Source: Segatella copri (GTDB lineage: Bacteria; Bacteroidota; Bacteroidia; Bacteroidales; Bacteroidaceae). Taken from it: a stretch of DNA of 64,000 nucleotides. Positions 1 through 10,243 of this stretch are shown piece after piece. Position 1 is the first letter of the stretch. Every line of letters starts with the position of its first letter. The stretch lies in NCBI RefSeq assembly GCF_002224675.1, contig NZ_NMPZ01000018.1, positions 1-64,000 of the forward strand, written 5' to 3'. A program made the translations under genes and the position numbers. A model generated the notes under the pieces. It made no database searches, had not been told where the DNA came from, and saw only the letters and a program-made list of their open reading frames with translations.

Positions 1-73
1 GAAATCGAGAGGGACGGTGGTTCTTTACTATTAAATACAGTTTGCTTGTGTGCAAATACGTCATACCCCATTA

Positions 74-185
<112 letters not shown>

Positions 186-198
186 TTTTATTTATTTT

Positions 199-232
199 AA
201 CCTCGATTACGTCCTGTAATCGAGGTTTTTTT
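199..232 (+). terminator. Intrinsic terminator of the rRNA operon
   Basis: A perfect 12-base stem (AACCTCGATTAC / GTAATCGAGGTT) with a 5-base loop is followed by a run of T. It lies 14 bases after the 5S gene. Confidence 0.9.
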
Positions 233-260
233 GTTTATTCACCTTCTATTTAACATAATA

Positions 261-331
261 AAGAGGCTCATATTTCTCGTATTTTTGGCGAACTGTATGA
301 TTGCCTGAAAATATGAAAAATATGAGCCTTA
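261..331. repeat. Imperfect inverted repeat
   Basis: AAGAGGCTCATATTT at the left and AAATATGAGCCTT at the right form an imperfect hairpin around a 40-base interior. It lies between the rRNA terminator and a convergent gene. Function unknown; it has no clear T tract and may be a small mobile-element remnant or a second terminator. Confidence 0.45.
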
Positions 332-387
332 AAAAACGCAACAATTTTGCTCTTTAGGTATAAGTATATTCCATTTTCTCTTGGGTA

Positions 388-810
388 TTAATTCTCCTTG
401 ATGAATACCAATTTCTTAGGAATTTTAACCCATTTACGATTTCGCGCAATCTTGATGCTGCTTCCTTCTTTTTGCTGGAGCTCGTAAGTGCCATTTGAGA
501 GTAAAACTAGGTCAGCAACAAGATCTTCGCTTCCATAATCATTAATAATAGAGAGGTGAGCAACCTTGCCATCTACATTCGCATCAGTGATTAGCCATTT
601 CCTGCTGTCCAGCCTATCACCAAAGTATCCAGGCATTTCTCCAAACACTTCCTGCCCCGGAACTTTGAGATTCTTGTGATAGAAGTCGATGCTCATATAG
701 ACGTTCAACTCCTTGTTAGTCAGTTTGCCTTTGAATAAAGTACTATCGTTTTGCGCCATGCATATTATGCTGATAAGGCACAATAATGTTATTAAAAATC
801 TTCTTTTCAT
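388..810 (-). CDS. Small exported protein of unknown function
   Basis: 140 aa. The first 19 residues are a typical signal peptide (MKRR, then a hydrophobic stretch, ending CMAQ), so the mature protein of about 120 aa should be periplasmic or secreted. The mature part looks like a mixed beta protein and has no motif I recognise. It stands alone, convergent with the rRNA operon and divergent from the glycogen synthase gene. The start is supported by the signal peptide. I do not assign a function. Confidence 0.75.
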   Translation of the reverse strand: MKRRFLITLLCLISIICMAQNDSTLFKGKLTNKELNVYMSIDFYHKNLKVPGQEVFGEMPGYFGDRLDSRKWLITDANVDGKVAHLSIINDYGSEDLVADLVLLSNGTYELQQKEGSSIKIARNRKWVKIPKKLVFIKEN

Positions 811-891
811 ATATAAAATTCTATTAACTGCACAAAGTTATTCATTTAAATCAAGAAAACGTTATTTTTTTTATGATTTTAATGAGATATA

Positions 892-923
892 TTTGTTTTT
901 TTGCAAATATTTACCTATCTTTG
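892..923 (+). promoter_or_regulatory. Primary sigma promoter for the glycogen genes
   Basis: TTTG at 892-895, a 20-base spacer and TATCTTTG at 916-923 match the Bacteroidota housekeeping promoter (TTTG - 19 to 21 - TAnnTTTG). It lies inside the 5' part of the longest reading frame, so the true start of the next gene must be the downstream ATG at 945. Confidence 0.8.
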
Positions 924-944
924 CGGTGTTTTATTGATATTTAT

Positions 945-2603
945 ATGGAAAAGAACAGATTATTTCCAGATTATATATTTGAGTCTAGCTGGGAAGTGTG
1001 TAACAAAGTTGGTGGTATATACACTGTTTTGTCGACACGAGCTCTGACTCTTACGGAAAAGTTACAGGACCGACTCATATTTATTGGTCCTGATTGTTGG
1101 GGAGAGAAGGTAAATCCTTATTTCTCTGAGGATGATACGCTTTATGCGGAGTGGAAAACAGAAGCTCTTAAAGAGGGCTTGAATGTAAAGGTAGGTAGAT
1201 GGCAAATCCCTGGCGAGCCTGTGGCAGTCTTGGTAGATTTCCAACCTTATTTTGAACAGAAAGACCAAATCTATGGCCAGCTTTGGAATGATTATCAAGT
1301 GGATAGTCTTCATGCTTATGGTGATTATGATGAGGCATCCATGTTCTCTTATGCTGCTGCATTGGTTGTAGAAAGTTTCTATAAGCATGTTGTGGGCAAG
1401 GGTAAGAAGGTTATTTATCATGGAAATGAATGGATGACCGGTCTTGGCGTGCTCTATGTGAATAAGTATTTGCCAGAAGTTGCTACTGTATTTACTACAC
1501 ATGCTACTAGCATTGGTCGCAGTATTGCAGGTAATAATAAGCCTCTCTATGACTATCTTTTTGCCTATAATGGCGATCAGATGGCACAGGAGCTCAATAT
1601 GCAGAGCAAACATTCAATTGAAAAGCAAACCGCAAAGTATGTTGATTGCTTTACTACGGTAAGTGATATTACAGCCAATGAGTGTAAGGAACTCTTGGAT
1701 AAGCCTGTTGACTTTGTATTACCTAACGGATTTGATAATAGTTTTGTACCTAAAGCTTCTACATTCACCAAGAAACGTAAGGAGGCAAGAAAGCGTTTGC
1801 TTGATGTAGCTAATGCATTGATGGGTACCGACTTGGACGATGATACACTTATTGTTTCCACCAGTGGTCGTTACGAGTTCCGCAACAAGGGCATTGATGT
1901 CTATATCGAGGCGATGAACCGTTTGCTTCGCGATAGCAATTTGAAGAAGAATGTTTTGGCATTCATCGATGTACCTGGTTGGGTTGGTGATCCACGTCAG
2001 GATCTTCTTGAGCGTTTGGAAAGTGGAAAGAAGTTTGATACTCCACTTGAAGTTCCAGAGATTACCCATTGGTTGCATAATATGAGTCATGATAATGTCT
2101 TGGGTATGTTGAAGTACTTCAATATGCATAATAACAAGGAAGACAAGGTTAAGTTGATATTCTTGCCTTGCTATTTGACTGGCGATGATGGTATCATCAA
2201 CAAGAGTTATTATGATGTCGTTTTGGGTAATGATCTCTGCATCTATCCTTCTTATTATGAGCCATGGGGTTATACTCCATTGGAGGCTGTGGCATTCAAG
2301 GTGCCATGTATCACCACCGACTTGGCTGGCTTTGGTCTTTGGGCGAACTCAGAGAAGGGAAGTTACAGCGAGATAGAGGATGGTGTGAAGGTAATCAAGC
2401 GTACCGATTACAATTACTCAGAGGTCGCTGATGCTATCAAGGATACTGTAGCCAAGTACTCTGGTATGACCAAGACTCAGGTGAACAAGTGCCGCAAGAA
2501 TGCCGAGAAACTCTCTGAAAAGGCATTGTGGAAGCATTTCATCGAGTATTATTACGATGCCTATGACTTCGCATTGCGTAAGGCAGAGGACCGTATGAAG
2601 TAA
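945..2603 (+). CDS. Glycogen synthase, GT3 (animal/yeast-like) family
   Basis: 552 aa from ATG 945; an upstream in-frame ATG at 873 is rejected because the promoter lies between the two. The N-terminus has the sugar-nucleotide-binding KVGG motif in NKVGGIYTVLST (about residues 20-31), nearly as in eukaryotic GYS enzymes. The C-terminal half carries the YYEPWGYTPLEA segment with the family's acceptor/donor-site glutamates. It extends alpha-1,4-glucan chains from a nucleotide-glucose donor (UDP-glucose in characterised GT3 enzymes) in the cytoplasm. It is 81 bases upstream of glucan phosphorylase on the same strand, so synthesis and breakdown of glycogen are probably co-transcribed. GT3 rather than bacterial GlgA (GT5) is usual in Bacteroidota. 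Confidence 0.9.
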   Translation: MEKNRLFPDYIFESSWEVCNKVGGIYTVLSTRALTLTEKLQDRLIFIGPDCWGEKVNPYFSEDDTLYAEWKTEALKEGLNVKVGRWQIPGEPVAVLVDFQPYFEQKDQIYGQLWNDYQVDSLHAYGDYDEASMFSYAAALVVESFYKHVVGKGKKVIYHGNEWMTGLGVLYVNKYLPEVATVFTTHATSIGRSIAGNNKPLYDYLFAYNGDQMAQELNMQSKHSIEKQTAKYVDCFTTVSDITANECKELLDKPVDFVLPNGFDNSFVPKASTFTKKRKEARKRLLDVANALMGTDLDDDTLIVSTSGRYEFRNKGIDVYIEAMNRLLRDSNLKKNVLAFIDVPGWVGDPRQDLLERLESGKKFDTPLEVPEITHWLHNMSHDNVLGMLKYFNMHNNKEDKVKLIFLPCYLTGDDGIINKSYYDVVLGNDLCIYPSYYEPWGYTPLEAVAFKVPCITTDLAGFGLWANSEKGSYSEIEDGVKVIKRTDYNYSEVADAIKDTVAKYSGMTKTQVNKCRKNAEKLSEKALWKHFIEYYYDAYDFALRKAEDRMK

Positions 2604-2663
2604 TAAGAATTCTCTCTCTCTTAATAGTGAGAAATTACGATGTAATTAATGAGATATAAATAG

Positions 2664-5243
<2,580 letters not shown>

Positions 5244-5283
5244 TAGGATAGCGGATTTCTATTCGTATCATATAAATATAATG

Positions 5284-5320
5284 AATCCTGCAGCTCGCAT
5301 AGAGGTGCAGGATTTTTTTG
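5284..5320 (+). terminator. Intrinsic terminator after glgP
   Basis: A 9-base stem AATCCTGCA (5284-5292) / TGCAGGATT (5306-5314) is followed by a T run. Confidence 0.85.
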
Positions 5321-5400
5321 TTTTTTTTCTCGGATTAGAAAGAAAACCGGGTATTCTTTGTAATCAGAAAATGGAAGAAGAATCAGAAAATAAACAAAAG

Positions 5401-5447
5401 AAAAGGAGCCTTCCCGCTCAAGAAGAGTAGGGAAGGCTCCTTTTTTT
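5401..5447. terminator. Bidirectional terminator between convergent glgP and prs
   Basis: A 12-base perfect stem AGGAGCCTTCCC (5404-5415) / GGGAAGGCTCCT (5430-5441) has A runs to its left and T runs to its right. It can therefore end transcription from both sides. It most likely serves prs on the minus strand. Confidence 0.85.
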
Positions 5448-5473
5448 GTTTATATATAATAATGTGGAAATTA

Positions 5474-6412
5474 TTATACGAGATACTGAGAAGAAATACT
5501 CTCGTTATCCTCTACGCGGCGGATAGTCTCAGCAAACATATCAGCGATGGTGAGCTGCTTAACCTTGTCGCAACGCTTGGTGTAAGGGATTGAATCTGTG
5601 AAAACAATCTCCTCGAGAGCAGAATTCTGTACGCGTTCCGAAGCAGGACCACTCATTACGCAGTGAGAAGCACAAGCGCGAACAGTCTTGGCACCAGCCT
5701 GCTTCATAATATCAGCAGCCTTTGTGATAGTACCTGCGGTATCAACCATGTCATCGATGATGACTACGTTCTTGTCCTTTACATCACCAATGATCTGCAT
5801 GCTGGCTACTACATTTGCACGAGCACGAGTCTTGTTGCAAAGTACGAGAGGGCAACCGAAGTACTTGGCATAAGTGTTGGCACGCTTAGAACCGCCTACG
5901 TCTGGAGAAGCAATTACCATATCCTTGAGGTGCAAGTTCTGCAGGTATGGCAGGATAACGCCAGAAGCATAGAGGTGATCTACTGGAACATCGAAGAAGC
6001 CCTGAATCTGGTCTGCATGGAGGTCCATGGTGATGAGGCGGTCGATTCCGGCAACGCTAAGCAAGTCGGCAACCAATTTAGCACCGATGCTGACACGTGG
6101 CTTGTCCTTACGGTCCTGACGAGCCCAACCGAAGTAAGGCACAACAGCGATGATGTGGCGAGCTGATGCACGCTTGGCAGCATCGATCATCAAAAGTAAC
6201 TCCATCAAGTTGTCTGAATTAGGGAAGGTACTCTGCACGAGGAATACGTCGCGACCGCGGATAGATTCCTCGAAAGAAACGCCAAACTCACCATCAGAAA
6301 ACTTGGTTACTACCAAATTACCCAGTGGGCAACCTAAACTAGCGCAGATTTTCTCTGCAAGGTATCTCGTGTTAGTACCAGAGAATACCAAATAAGAGTT
6401 CTTGTCACTCAT
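5474..6412 (-). CDS. prs: Ribose-phosphate pyrophosphokinase
   Basis: 312 aa, the normal length for class I PRPP synthase (about 310-320). It makes phosphoribosyl pyrophosphate from ribose-5-phosphate and ATP for nucleotide, histidine, tryptophan and NAD synthesis. Visible motifs are DLHADQIQGFFDVPVDHL (Mg-ATP/ribose-phosphate region, mid-protein) and VVIIDDMVDTAGTI (PRPP-binding loop, about residue 216 on). It is a single gene, convergent with glgP and separated from it by a bidirectional terminator. The start MSDKNSYLVFSG fits family N-termini. Confidence 0.96.
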   Translation of the reverse strand: MSDKNSYLVFSGTNTRYLAEKICASLGCPLGNLVVTKFSDGEFGVSFEESIRGRDVFLVQSTFPNSDNLMELLLMIDAAKRASARHIIAVVPYFGWARQDRKDKPRVSIGAKLVADLLSVAGIDRLITMDLHADQIQGFFDVPVDHLYASGVILPYLQNLHLKDMVIASPDVGGSKRANTYAKYFGCPLVLCNKTRARANVVASMQIIGDVKDKNVVIIDDMVDTAGTITKAADIMKQAGAKTVRACASHCVMSGPASERVQNSALEEIVFTDSIPYTKRCDKVKQLTIADMFAETIRRVEDNESISSQYLV

Positions 6413-6489
6413 TTCCTTTAGTGTTTACGTGTATTAATAGTTATGTATTATTCTAGATGATATATATATGAATCATTGCGAACTGGTTT

Positions 6490-7098
6490 TTAGCTGATAG
6501 CTTTTCTCAGTCTTTCGAAATGCTGAATCAGCTCCTTGAAGTCAGTCTCATTATGGATATCAAAGCGGTTCCAGATGTCTCCGCAGATTACCACGCCTCC
6601 AAATCCCAGGTCTTTGGCCATTTTGAGATTTTCCAGGCTCATGCCTCCCAGGGCATATACCTTTTTGTCTATGAGACCAGCCTTTGCAGCCATCTCTAAC
6701 TGCTGTGTAGAGAATGAGGATTTCTCGTCCTTGAATTCGATGCAGTCGAATATGTTTTTCAGAAAAACATAGTTTGACTTCTTCTTCATCTCCTTCAGCT
6801 TTAATAGGTCAGTACAGGTGCGGCTGTATTTGCCCTTGTAGCCATCAGGGACAGGAGCAAGAGGATCATCGATGTGTATTCCCGCCAAGTCGTATTCCTG
6901 CTTGAGGTAATAATGGTCGTGAACCGTAACCTTGCGTCGGTAGTCTTCTGGCAATAAAGTGAGCAAGCGCTCAGAGTATATGGGCGATGAACCTGGTTTG
7001 AAGAGATGCAGGTTGTCCATCCCCTCGTCGAACAGCGAGGTGAGTATTTTATCTTCCTCCACAAAGAATGTGGACTTGGTCATTATTGCTAATTTCAT
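6490..7098 (-). CDS. Thiamine-phosphate synthase / TenI-like TIM-barrel protein
   Basis: 202 aa from ATG 7098; a TTG two codons upstream is possible but less likely. The fold signature is ThiE/TenI-like: an early substrate strand (LAIMTK), a central HDHYYL segment, AGIHI, and late barrel glycine motifs YALGGMSLENL and GFGGVVICGDIW, which resemble the phosphate-binding end of the barrel. ThiE joins the thiazole and pyrimidine halves of thiamine; TenI is an aromatase. The canonical ThiE pyrophosphate/Mg residues are not all evident, so substrate is uncertain. There is no other thi gene nearby. It is divergent from nspC with its own TAnnTTTG box. Confidence 0.7.
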   Translation of the reverse strand: MKLAIMTKSTFFVEEDKILTSLFDEGMDNLHLFKPGSSPIYSERLLTLLPEDYRRKVTVHDHYYLKQEYDLAGIHIDDPLAPVPDGYKGKYSRTCTDLLKLKEMKKKSNYVFLKNIFDCIEFKDEKSSFSTQQLEMAAKAGLIDKKVYALGGMSLENLKMAKDLGFGGVVICGDIWNRFDIHNETDFKELIQHFERLRKAIS

Positions 7099-7120
7099 TG
7101 TCAAAATGCATTTTATACTG

Positions 7121-7128
7121 CAAAAGTA
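7121..7128 (-). promoter_or_regulatory. Minus-strand -7 box for the ThiE-like gene
   Basis: TACTTTTG on the minus strand matches TAnnTTTG and lies 22 bases upstream of the ATG at 7098. Confidence 0.6.
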
Positions 7129-7170
7129 TTAAAAATTTCGCAATCCTGCAATTATATCGGGATAAAAAGC

Positions 7171-7178
7171 TATCTTTG
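7171..7178 (+). promoter_or_regulatory. -7 box for nspC
   Basis: TATCTTTG matches TAnnTTTG and ends 27 bases before the nspC ATG at 7206. No clear TTTG upstream element is seen. The box places the transcript start downstream of the longer reading frame's first codon (7068), supporting ATG 7206. Confidence 0.65.
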
Positions 7179-7205
7179 CACCATAAAATTAATATTTATC
7201 AAGAA

Positions 7206-8381
7206 ATGAGAGTAAATTTATCGACTTTTTGTGAGATTCACACCCCAATTTATGTTTTGGAGGAGGAGAGACTGAGACGCAACCTGAGTCTTATCAAAAG
7301 TGTGGCTGAACGTGCCGATGTGGAGATTATTCTTGCCTTCAAGGCTTATGCCCTGTGGAAGACTTTTCCGATTTTCAGAGAGTACATCCATTCCACTACG
7401 GCGAGTTCTTTGAGTGAGGCGAAACTGGCTTTCGAGAAGTTTGGAAGTCCGGCGCATACATTTTCGCCGGCTTATACGGATTATGAGATTGATGAGATAG
7501 CCCGCTGCTCGAGTCATCTTTCGTTCAACTCGCTTTCTCAGTATGAGCGTTATCATGAGCGTGCCCGATTGGCAAATCCGGAAATCAAGTACGGATTGAG
7601 AGTGAATCCTGAATATTCTGAGGTGGAAACCTTATTGTATAATCCATGTGCTCCGGGAACCAGATTTGGCGTATCGGCAGATAAGTTGCCGGAAACCTTG
7701 CCTTCCGACATAGAGGGATTCCATTGTCATTGCCATTGCGAGAGTGGGGCAGATGTCTTCGAGCGCACATTGGCACATATCGAGGAAAAGTTTGCCAAAT
7801 GGTTTCCGCAGTTGAAGTGGATCAACTTTGGAGGTGGTCACTTGATGACCCGCAAGGATTATGATGTTTTACACCTTATTAATATATTAAAGGGATTTCA
7901 TGCCCGTTATCCTCATCTGAAGGTTATCCTGGAGCCTGGTAGTGCCTTTGGATGGCAAACTGGTCCGTTGGTAACCCAGGTAGTAGATGTGGTAGAAGAT
8001 AAAGGTATCAAGACTGCGATTATCAACGCCAGTTTTACCTGCCACATGCCAGATTGTCTCGAAATGCCATATATGCCGGCAGTGAGAAATGCTGAAACTT
8101 TGGAGGTTGAAGACCCGATGAAGGCTCCGGAGGGCGAACATATATATAGAATAGGTGGCAATAGTTGCCTGAGTGGTGACTTCATGGGGTACTGGAAATT
8201 CGATCATGAACTGGAAATTGGCGAAAATGTCATCTTTGAAGACATGCTCCACTACACCACAGTGAAGACAAATACCTTTAATGGCATCACTCATCCGGCT
8301 ATCGGAATCGTACATTTGGACGGAAATTTGGAAATTTTGCGCGAATTTGGATATGAGGACTATCGCGACAGGATGGATTGA
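7206..8381 (+). CDS. nspC: Carboxynorspermidine decarboxylase
   Basis: 391 aa from ATG 7206. It is a PLP enzyme of the alanine-racemase/ornithine-decarboxylase fold that removes CO2 from carboxynorspermidine/carboxyspermidine to complete polyamine synthesis. The PLP lysine is K46 in ILAFKAYALW. CHCHCESGAD, WINFGGGH and EPGSAFGW are the PLP-phosphate and substrate strands, and GGNSCLSGDFMG near the C-terminus supplies the cysteine/aspartate active-site motif of the second subunit. The usual partner (carboxynorspermidine dehydrogenase) is not in this window. A hairpin terminator follows the gene. Confidence 0.93.
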   Translation: MRVNLSTFCEIHTPIYVLEEERLRRNLSLIKSVAERADVEIILAFKAYALWKTFPIFREYIHSTTASSLSEAKLAFEKFGSPAHTFSPAYTDYEIDEIARCSSHLSFNSLSQYERYHERARLANPEIKYGLRVNPEYSEVETLLYNPCAPGTRFGVSADKLPETLPSDIEGFHCHCHCESGADVFERTLAHIEEKFAKWFPQLKWINFGGGHLMTRKDYDVLHLINILKGFHARYPHLKVILEPGSAFGWQTGPLVTQVVDVVEDKGIKTAIINASFTCHMPDCLEMPYMPAVRNAETLEVEDPMKAPEGEHIYRIGGNSCLSGDFMGYWKFDHELEIGENVIFEDMLHYTTVKTNTFNGITHPAIGIVHLDGNLEILREFGYEDYRDRMD

Positions 8382-8442
8382 TGACTGGTTATTTGATGAA
8401 GTTTGTCCCTAAAATGGACGAATAATGCTTGAAATACGCCTA

Positions 8443-8489
8443 AAAATGCACGTTTTTCCCCTAAAATGAAGAAAAATGTGCATTTTTTA
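8443..8489 (+). terminator. Hairpin terminator after nspC
   Basis: AAAATGCACGTTTT (8443-8456) pairs with AAAATGTGCATTTT (8473-8486) with one G-U pair, followed by T residues. Confidence 0.7.
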
Positions 8490-8507
8490 TAAAAAAACGC
8501 TGAAAAA

Positions 8508-8539
8508 TTTGGTGGGTTCAAAAAAATGTAGTACTTTTG
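8508..8539 (+). promoter_or_regulatory. Strong promoter of the tRNA cluster
   Basis: TTTG 8508-8511, a 20-base spacer and TACTTTTG 8532-8539 match the housekeeping promoter. The extended context GGTGGGTTCAAAAAA upstream of the -7 box is also found, on the opposite strand, near 15,354-15,395. Confidence 0.85.
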
Positions 8540-8582
8540 CACTCGCATTCAGAGGAACGTTCCTATGAAAGTTAGGAAATAA

Positions 8583-8655
8583 GCGGAAATAGCTCAGTTG
8601 GTAGAGCACAACCTTGCCAAGGTTGGGGTCGCGGGTCCGAGTCCCGTTTTCCGCT
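8583..8655 (+). tRNA. tRNA-Gly (GCC), copy 1
   Basis: Cloverleaf: acceptor GCGGAAA / TTTCCGC, anticodon loop TTGCCAA giving GCC, T arm GCGGGTCCGAGTCCCGT. CCA is not encoded. It is first in the cluster after the promoter at 8508-8539. The three Gly copies are identical. Confidence 0.95.
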
Positions 8656-8709
8656 CGAACATTTTGGACAACATGTCATTCTGTATTAGGTATGGAATTT
8701 CAAGGTAAT

Positions 8710-8793
8710 GGAGAGGTGGCGGAATTGGTAGACGCGCTACTTTGAGGGGGTAGTGACAATTGTGTCGTGGGAGTTCGAGTCTCCTCCTCTTCA
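8710..8793 (+). tRNA. tRNA-Leu (GAG), copy 1
   Basis: Class II tRNA with a long variable arm. The acceptor GGAGAGG pairs with CCTCTTC including a G-U pair; the anticodon stem CTACT/GGTAG encloses loop TTGAGGG, giving GAG. Identical to the copy at 9038. Confidence 0.93.
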
Positions 8794-8811
8794 CTTCTTG
8801 AAGTTGTATAA

Positions 8812-8884
8812 GCGGAAATAGCTCAGTTGGTAGAGCACAACCTTGCCAAGGTTGGGGTCGCGGGTCCGAGTCCCGTTTTCCGCT
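8812..8884 (+). tRNA. tRNA-Gly (GCC), copy 2
   Basis: Identical in sequence and fold to the copy at 8583, anticodon GCC. Confidence 0.95.
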
Positions 8885-8927
8885 CCATTCTTTTACGTAC
8901 CTAGTTAAATGAGGATATGTATTTTGA

Positions 8928-9009
8928 GCCCAAGTGGCGGAATTGGTAGACGCGCACGTTTCAGGTGCGTGTGTTTCACAACGTGCAGGTTCGAGTCCTG
9001 TCTTGGGCA
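8928..9009 (+). tRNA. tRNA-Leu (CAG)
   Basis: Class II tRNA. Acceptor GCCCAAG / CTTGGGC; anticodon stem CACGT/GCGTG with loop TTCAGGT, giving CAG. Long variable arm as expected for leucine. Confidence 0.93.
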
Positions 9010-9037
9010 CTGATGTTCAAAATGACATCTAAATGTT

Positions 9038-9121
9038 GGAGAGGTGGCGGAATTGGTAGACGCGCTACTTTGAGGGGGTAGTGACAATTGTGTCGTGGGA
9101 GTTCGAGTCTCCTCCTCTTCA
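9038..9121 (+). tRNA. tRNA-Leu (GAG), copy 2
   Basis: Identical to the copy at 8710. Here the bases after the discriminator are CCA (9122-9124), so the 3' CCA happens to be encoded. Confidence 0.93.
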
Positions 9122-9145
9122 CCATTTTGATAATTTTTTTATTAG

Positions 9146-9218
9146 GCGGAAATAGCTCAGTTGGTAGAGCACAACCTTGCCAAGGTTGGGGTCGCGGGTC
9201 CGAGTCCCGTTTTCCGCT
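9146..9218 (+). tRNA. tRNA-Gly (GCC), copy 3
   Basis: Third identical glycine tRNA. Only 34 bases separate it from the next coding gene, so the tRNA transcript may run into the ssb operon. Confidence 0.95.
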
Positions 9219-9252
9219 CTATTTTATTTGAAAATAGAGAAACATACCTATT

Positions 9253-9789
9253 ATGAATTTATATTTAAGATATTTCGATCAGGAGACATTAGTAAATAAT
9301 GTCGATGAAGCAATAGATTTTTTGAAAGGTATCCCGGAAATTGGTATGGATGCTGAGCTAGAGGCTGATATTAGAGATTACGCCGCTAGCGATGTTTGCT
9401 ATCCTAAACGTTATAAAGTTCGTCCTCGTATTTATTTCATTGTTATCAAGACGGCTGCTGCTACGATGCAGGATTTCAAGGATAAGAAGGCCTTGCGTTC
9501 GTCTGCACCTGCAGAACGTCAGGAGAATCCTGTGATGCTGAATCTTACACAGGAGTTGGCTGGCTGGTACGAGGGATCTTTGGATTTTAAGCGTGTTGTG
9601 ATGGTGCCTGCTACGGGAAAGTTTGAATATCGCGATACTCACTTCGTGGCTCATGTCAAGGCTATGTCGGGGTTGGATTGCTACACTCGTATTGTAGAGC
9701 ACTTGAAGGAGAGAGTTGACTCTCGTAGTCAGTTCCCTTCAGCTAAGGGTAAGAATTTCCATTTCCGCTATTTGGGAATGTGGAAGTAA
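9253..9789 (+). CDS. Conserved protein of unknown function upstream of ssb
   Basis: 178 aa, no signal peptide or membrane segment, so probably cytoplasmic. The region RPRIYFIVIKT is a core beta strand and ends of the protein are basic (KGKNFHFRYLGMWK). I recognise it only as a protein that resembles other Bacteroidota hypotheticals. It is 21 bases upstream of ssb on the same strand, so co-transcription with ssb and gldE is likely. No function assigned. Confidence 0.75.
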   Translation: MNLYLRYFDQETLVNNVDEAIDFLKGIPEIGMDAELEADIRDYAASDVCYPKRYKVRPRIYFIVIKTAAATMQDFKDKKALRSSAPAERQENPVMLNLTQELAGWYEGSLDFKRVVMVPATGKFEYRDTHFVAHVKAMSGLDCYTRIVEHLKERVDSRSQFPSAKGKNFHFRYLGMWK

Positions 9790-9810
9790 AAAGATAATTA
9801 TTAGAAAACT

Positions 9811-10227
9811 ATGAATAAGGTAATGTTGATTGGTAATGTGGGCAAGGAACCTGTTGTGCATTATTATGATGCAGATCAGGCGGTAGCTCAAGTGTCTTTT
9901 GCGACAACGGAGAAAGGTTACACCCTGGCTAATGGTATGCAAGTACCAGATCATACCGATTGGCATAACCTCGTGTTCTTCCGTGGTCTTGCAAAGGTGG
10001 TGGAGAAGTATGTACACAAGGGCGACCGACTCTATGTGGAAGGCCGGATCCGCTATCGACTCTATGATGACAAGCAGGGTAAGCGACATAATATCACCGA
10101 GATATACGTTGATAATATGGAGATGCTGACCTCGCGGTCGGGAGCTTCTGCTCCAACTTCAACTCCTGCTTCATCTTCAACCCCATCTCCTGCAGAGACT
10201 ACTGAGAACAAAGATTTACCATTTTAA
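9811..10227 (+). CDS. ssb: Single-stranded DNA-binding protein
   Basis: 138 aa. OB-fold domain from MNKVMLIGNVGKEP through about residue 105, with the usual DWHNLVFF strand and GDRLYVEGRIRYR motif. A flexible Ser/Thr/Pro-rich tail (about 107-130) ends in NKDLPF, the acidic tip that binds replication and repair partners. Cytoplasmic, binds ssDNA in replication, recombination and repair. It precedes gldE by 16 bases, a gene order common in Bacteroidota. Confidence 0.95.
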   Translation: MNKVMLIGNVGKEPVVHYYDADQAVAQVSFATTEKGYTLANGMQVPDHTDWHNLVFFRGLAKVVEKYVHKGDRLYVEGRIRYRLYDDKQGKRHNITEIYVDNMEMLTSRSGASAPTSTPASSSTPSPAETTENKDLPF

Positions 10228-10243
10228 ATTTTAAGCTCAGAAA

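Noticed and set aside
873..944. N-terminal extension of glycogen synthase
   Set aside because: A good housekeeping promoter (892-923) lies within it, and GT3 proteins align from MEKNRLFPDYIF.
8594..9087. Reading frames on the minus strand across the tRNA cluster
   Set aside because: They are the reverse complement of well-folded tRNA genes and have no independent support.
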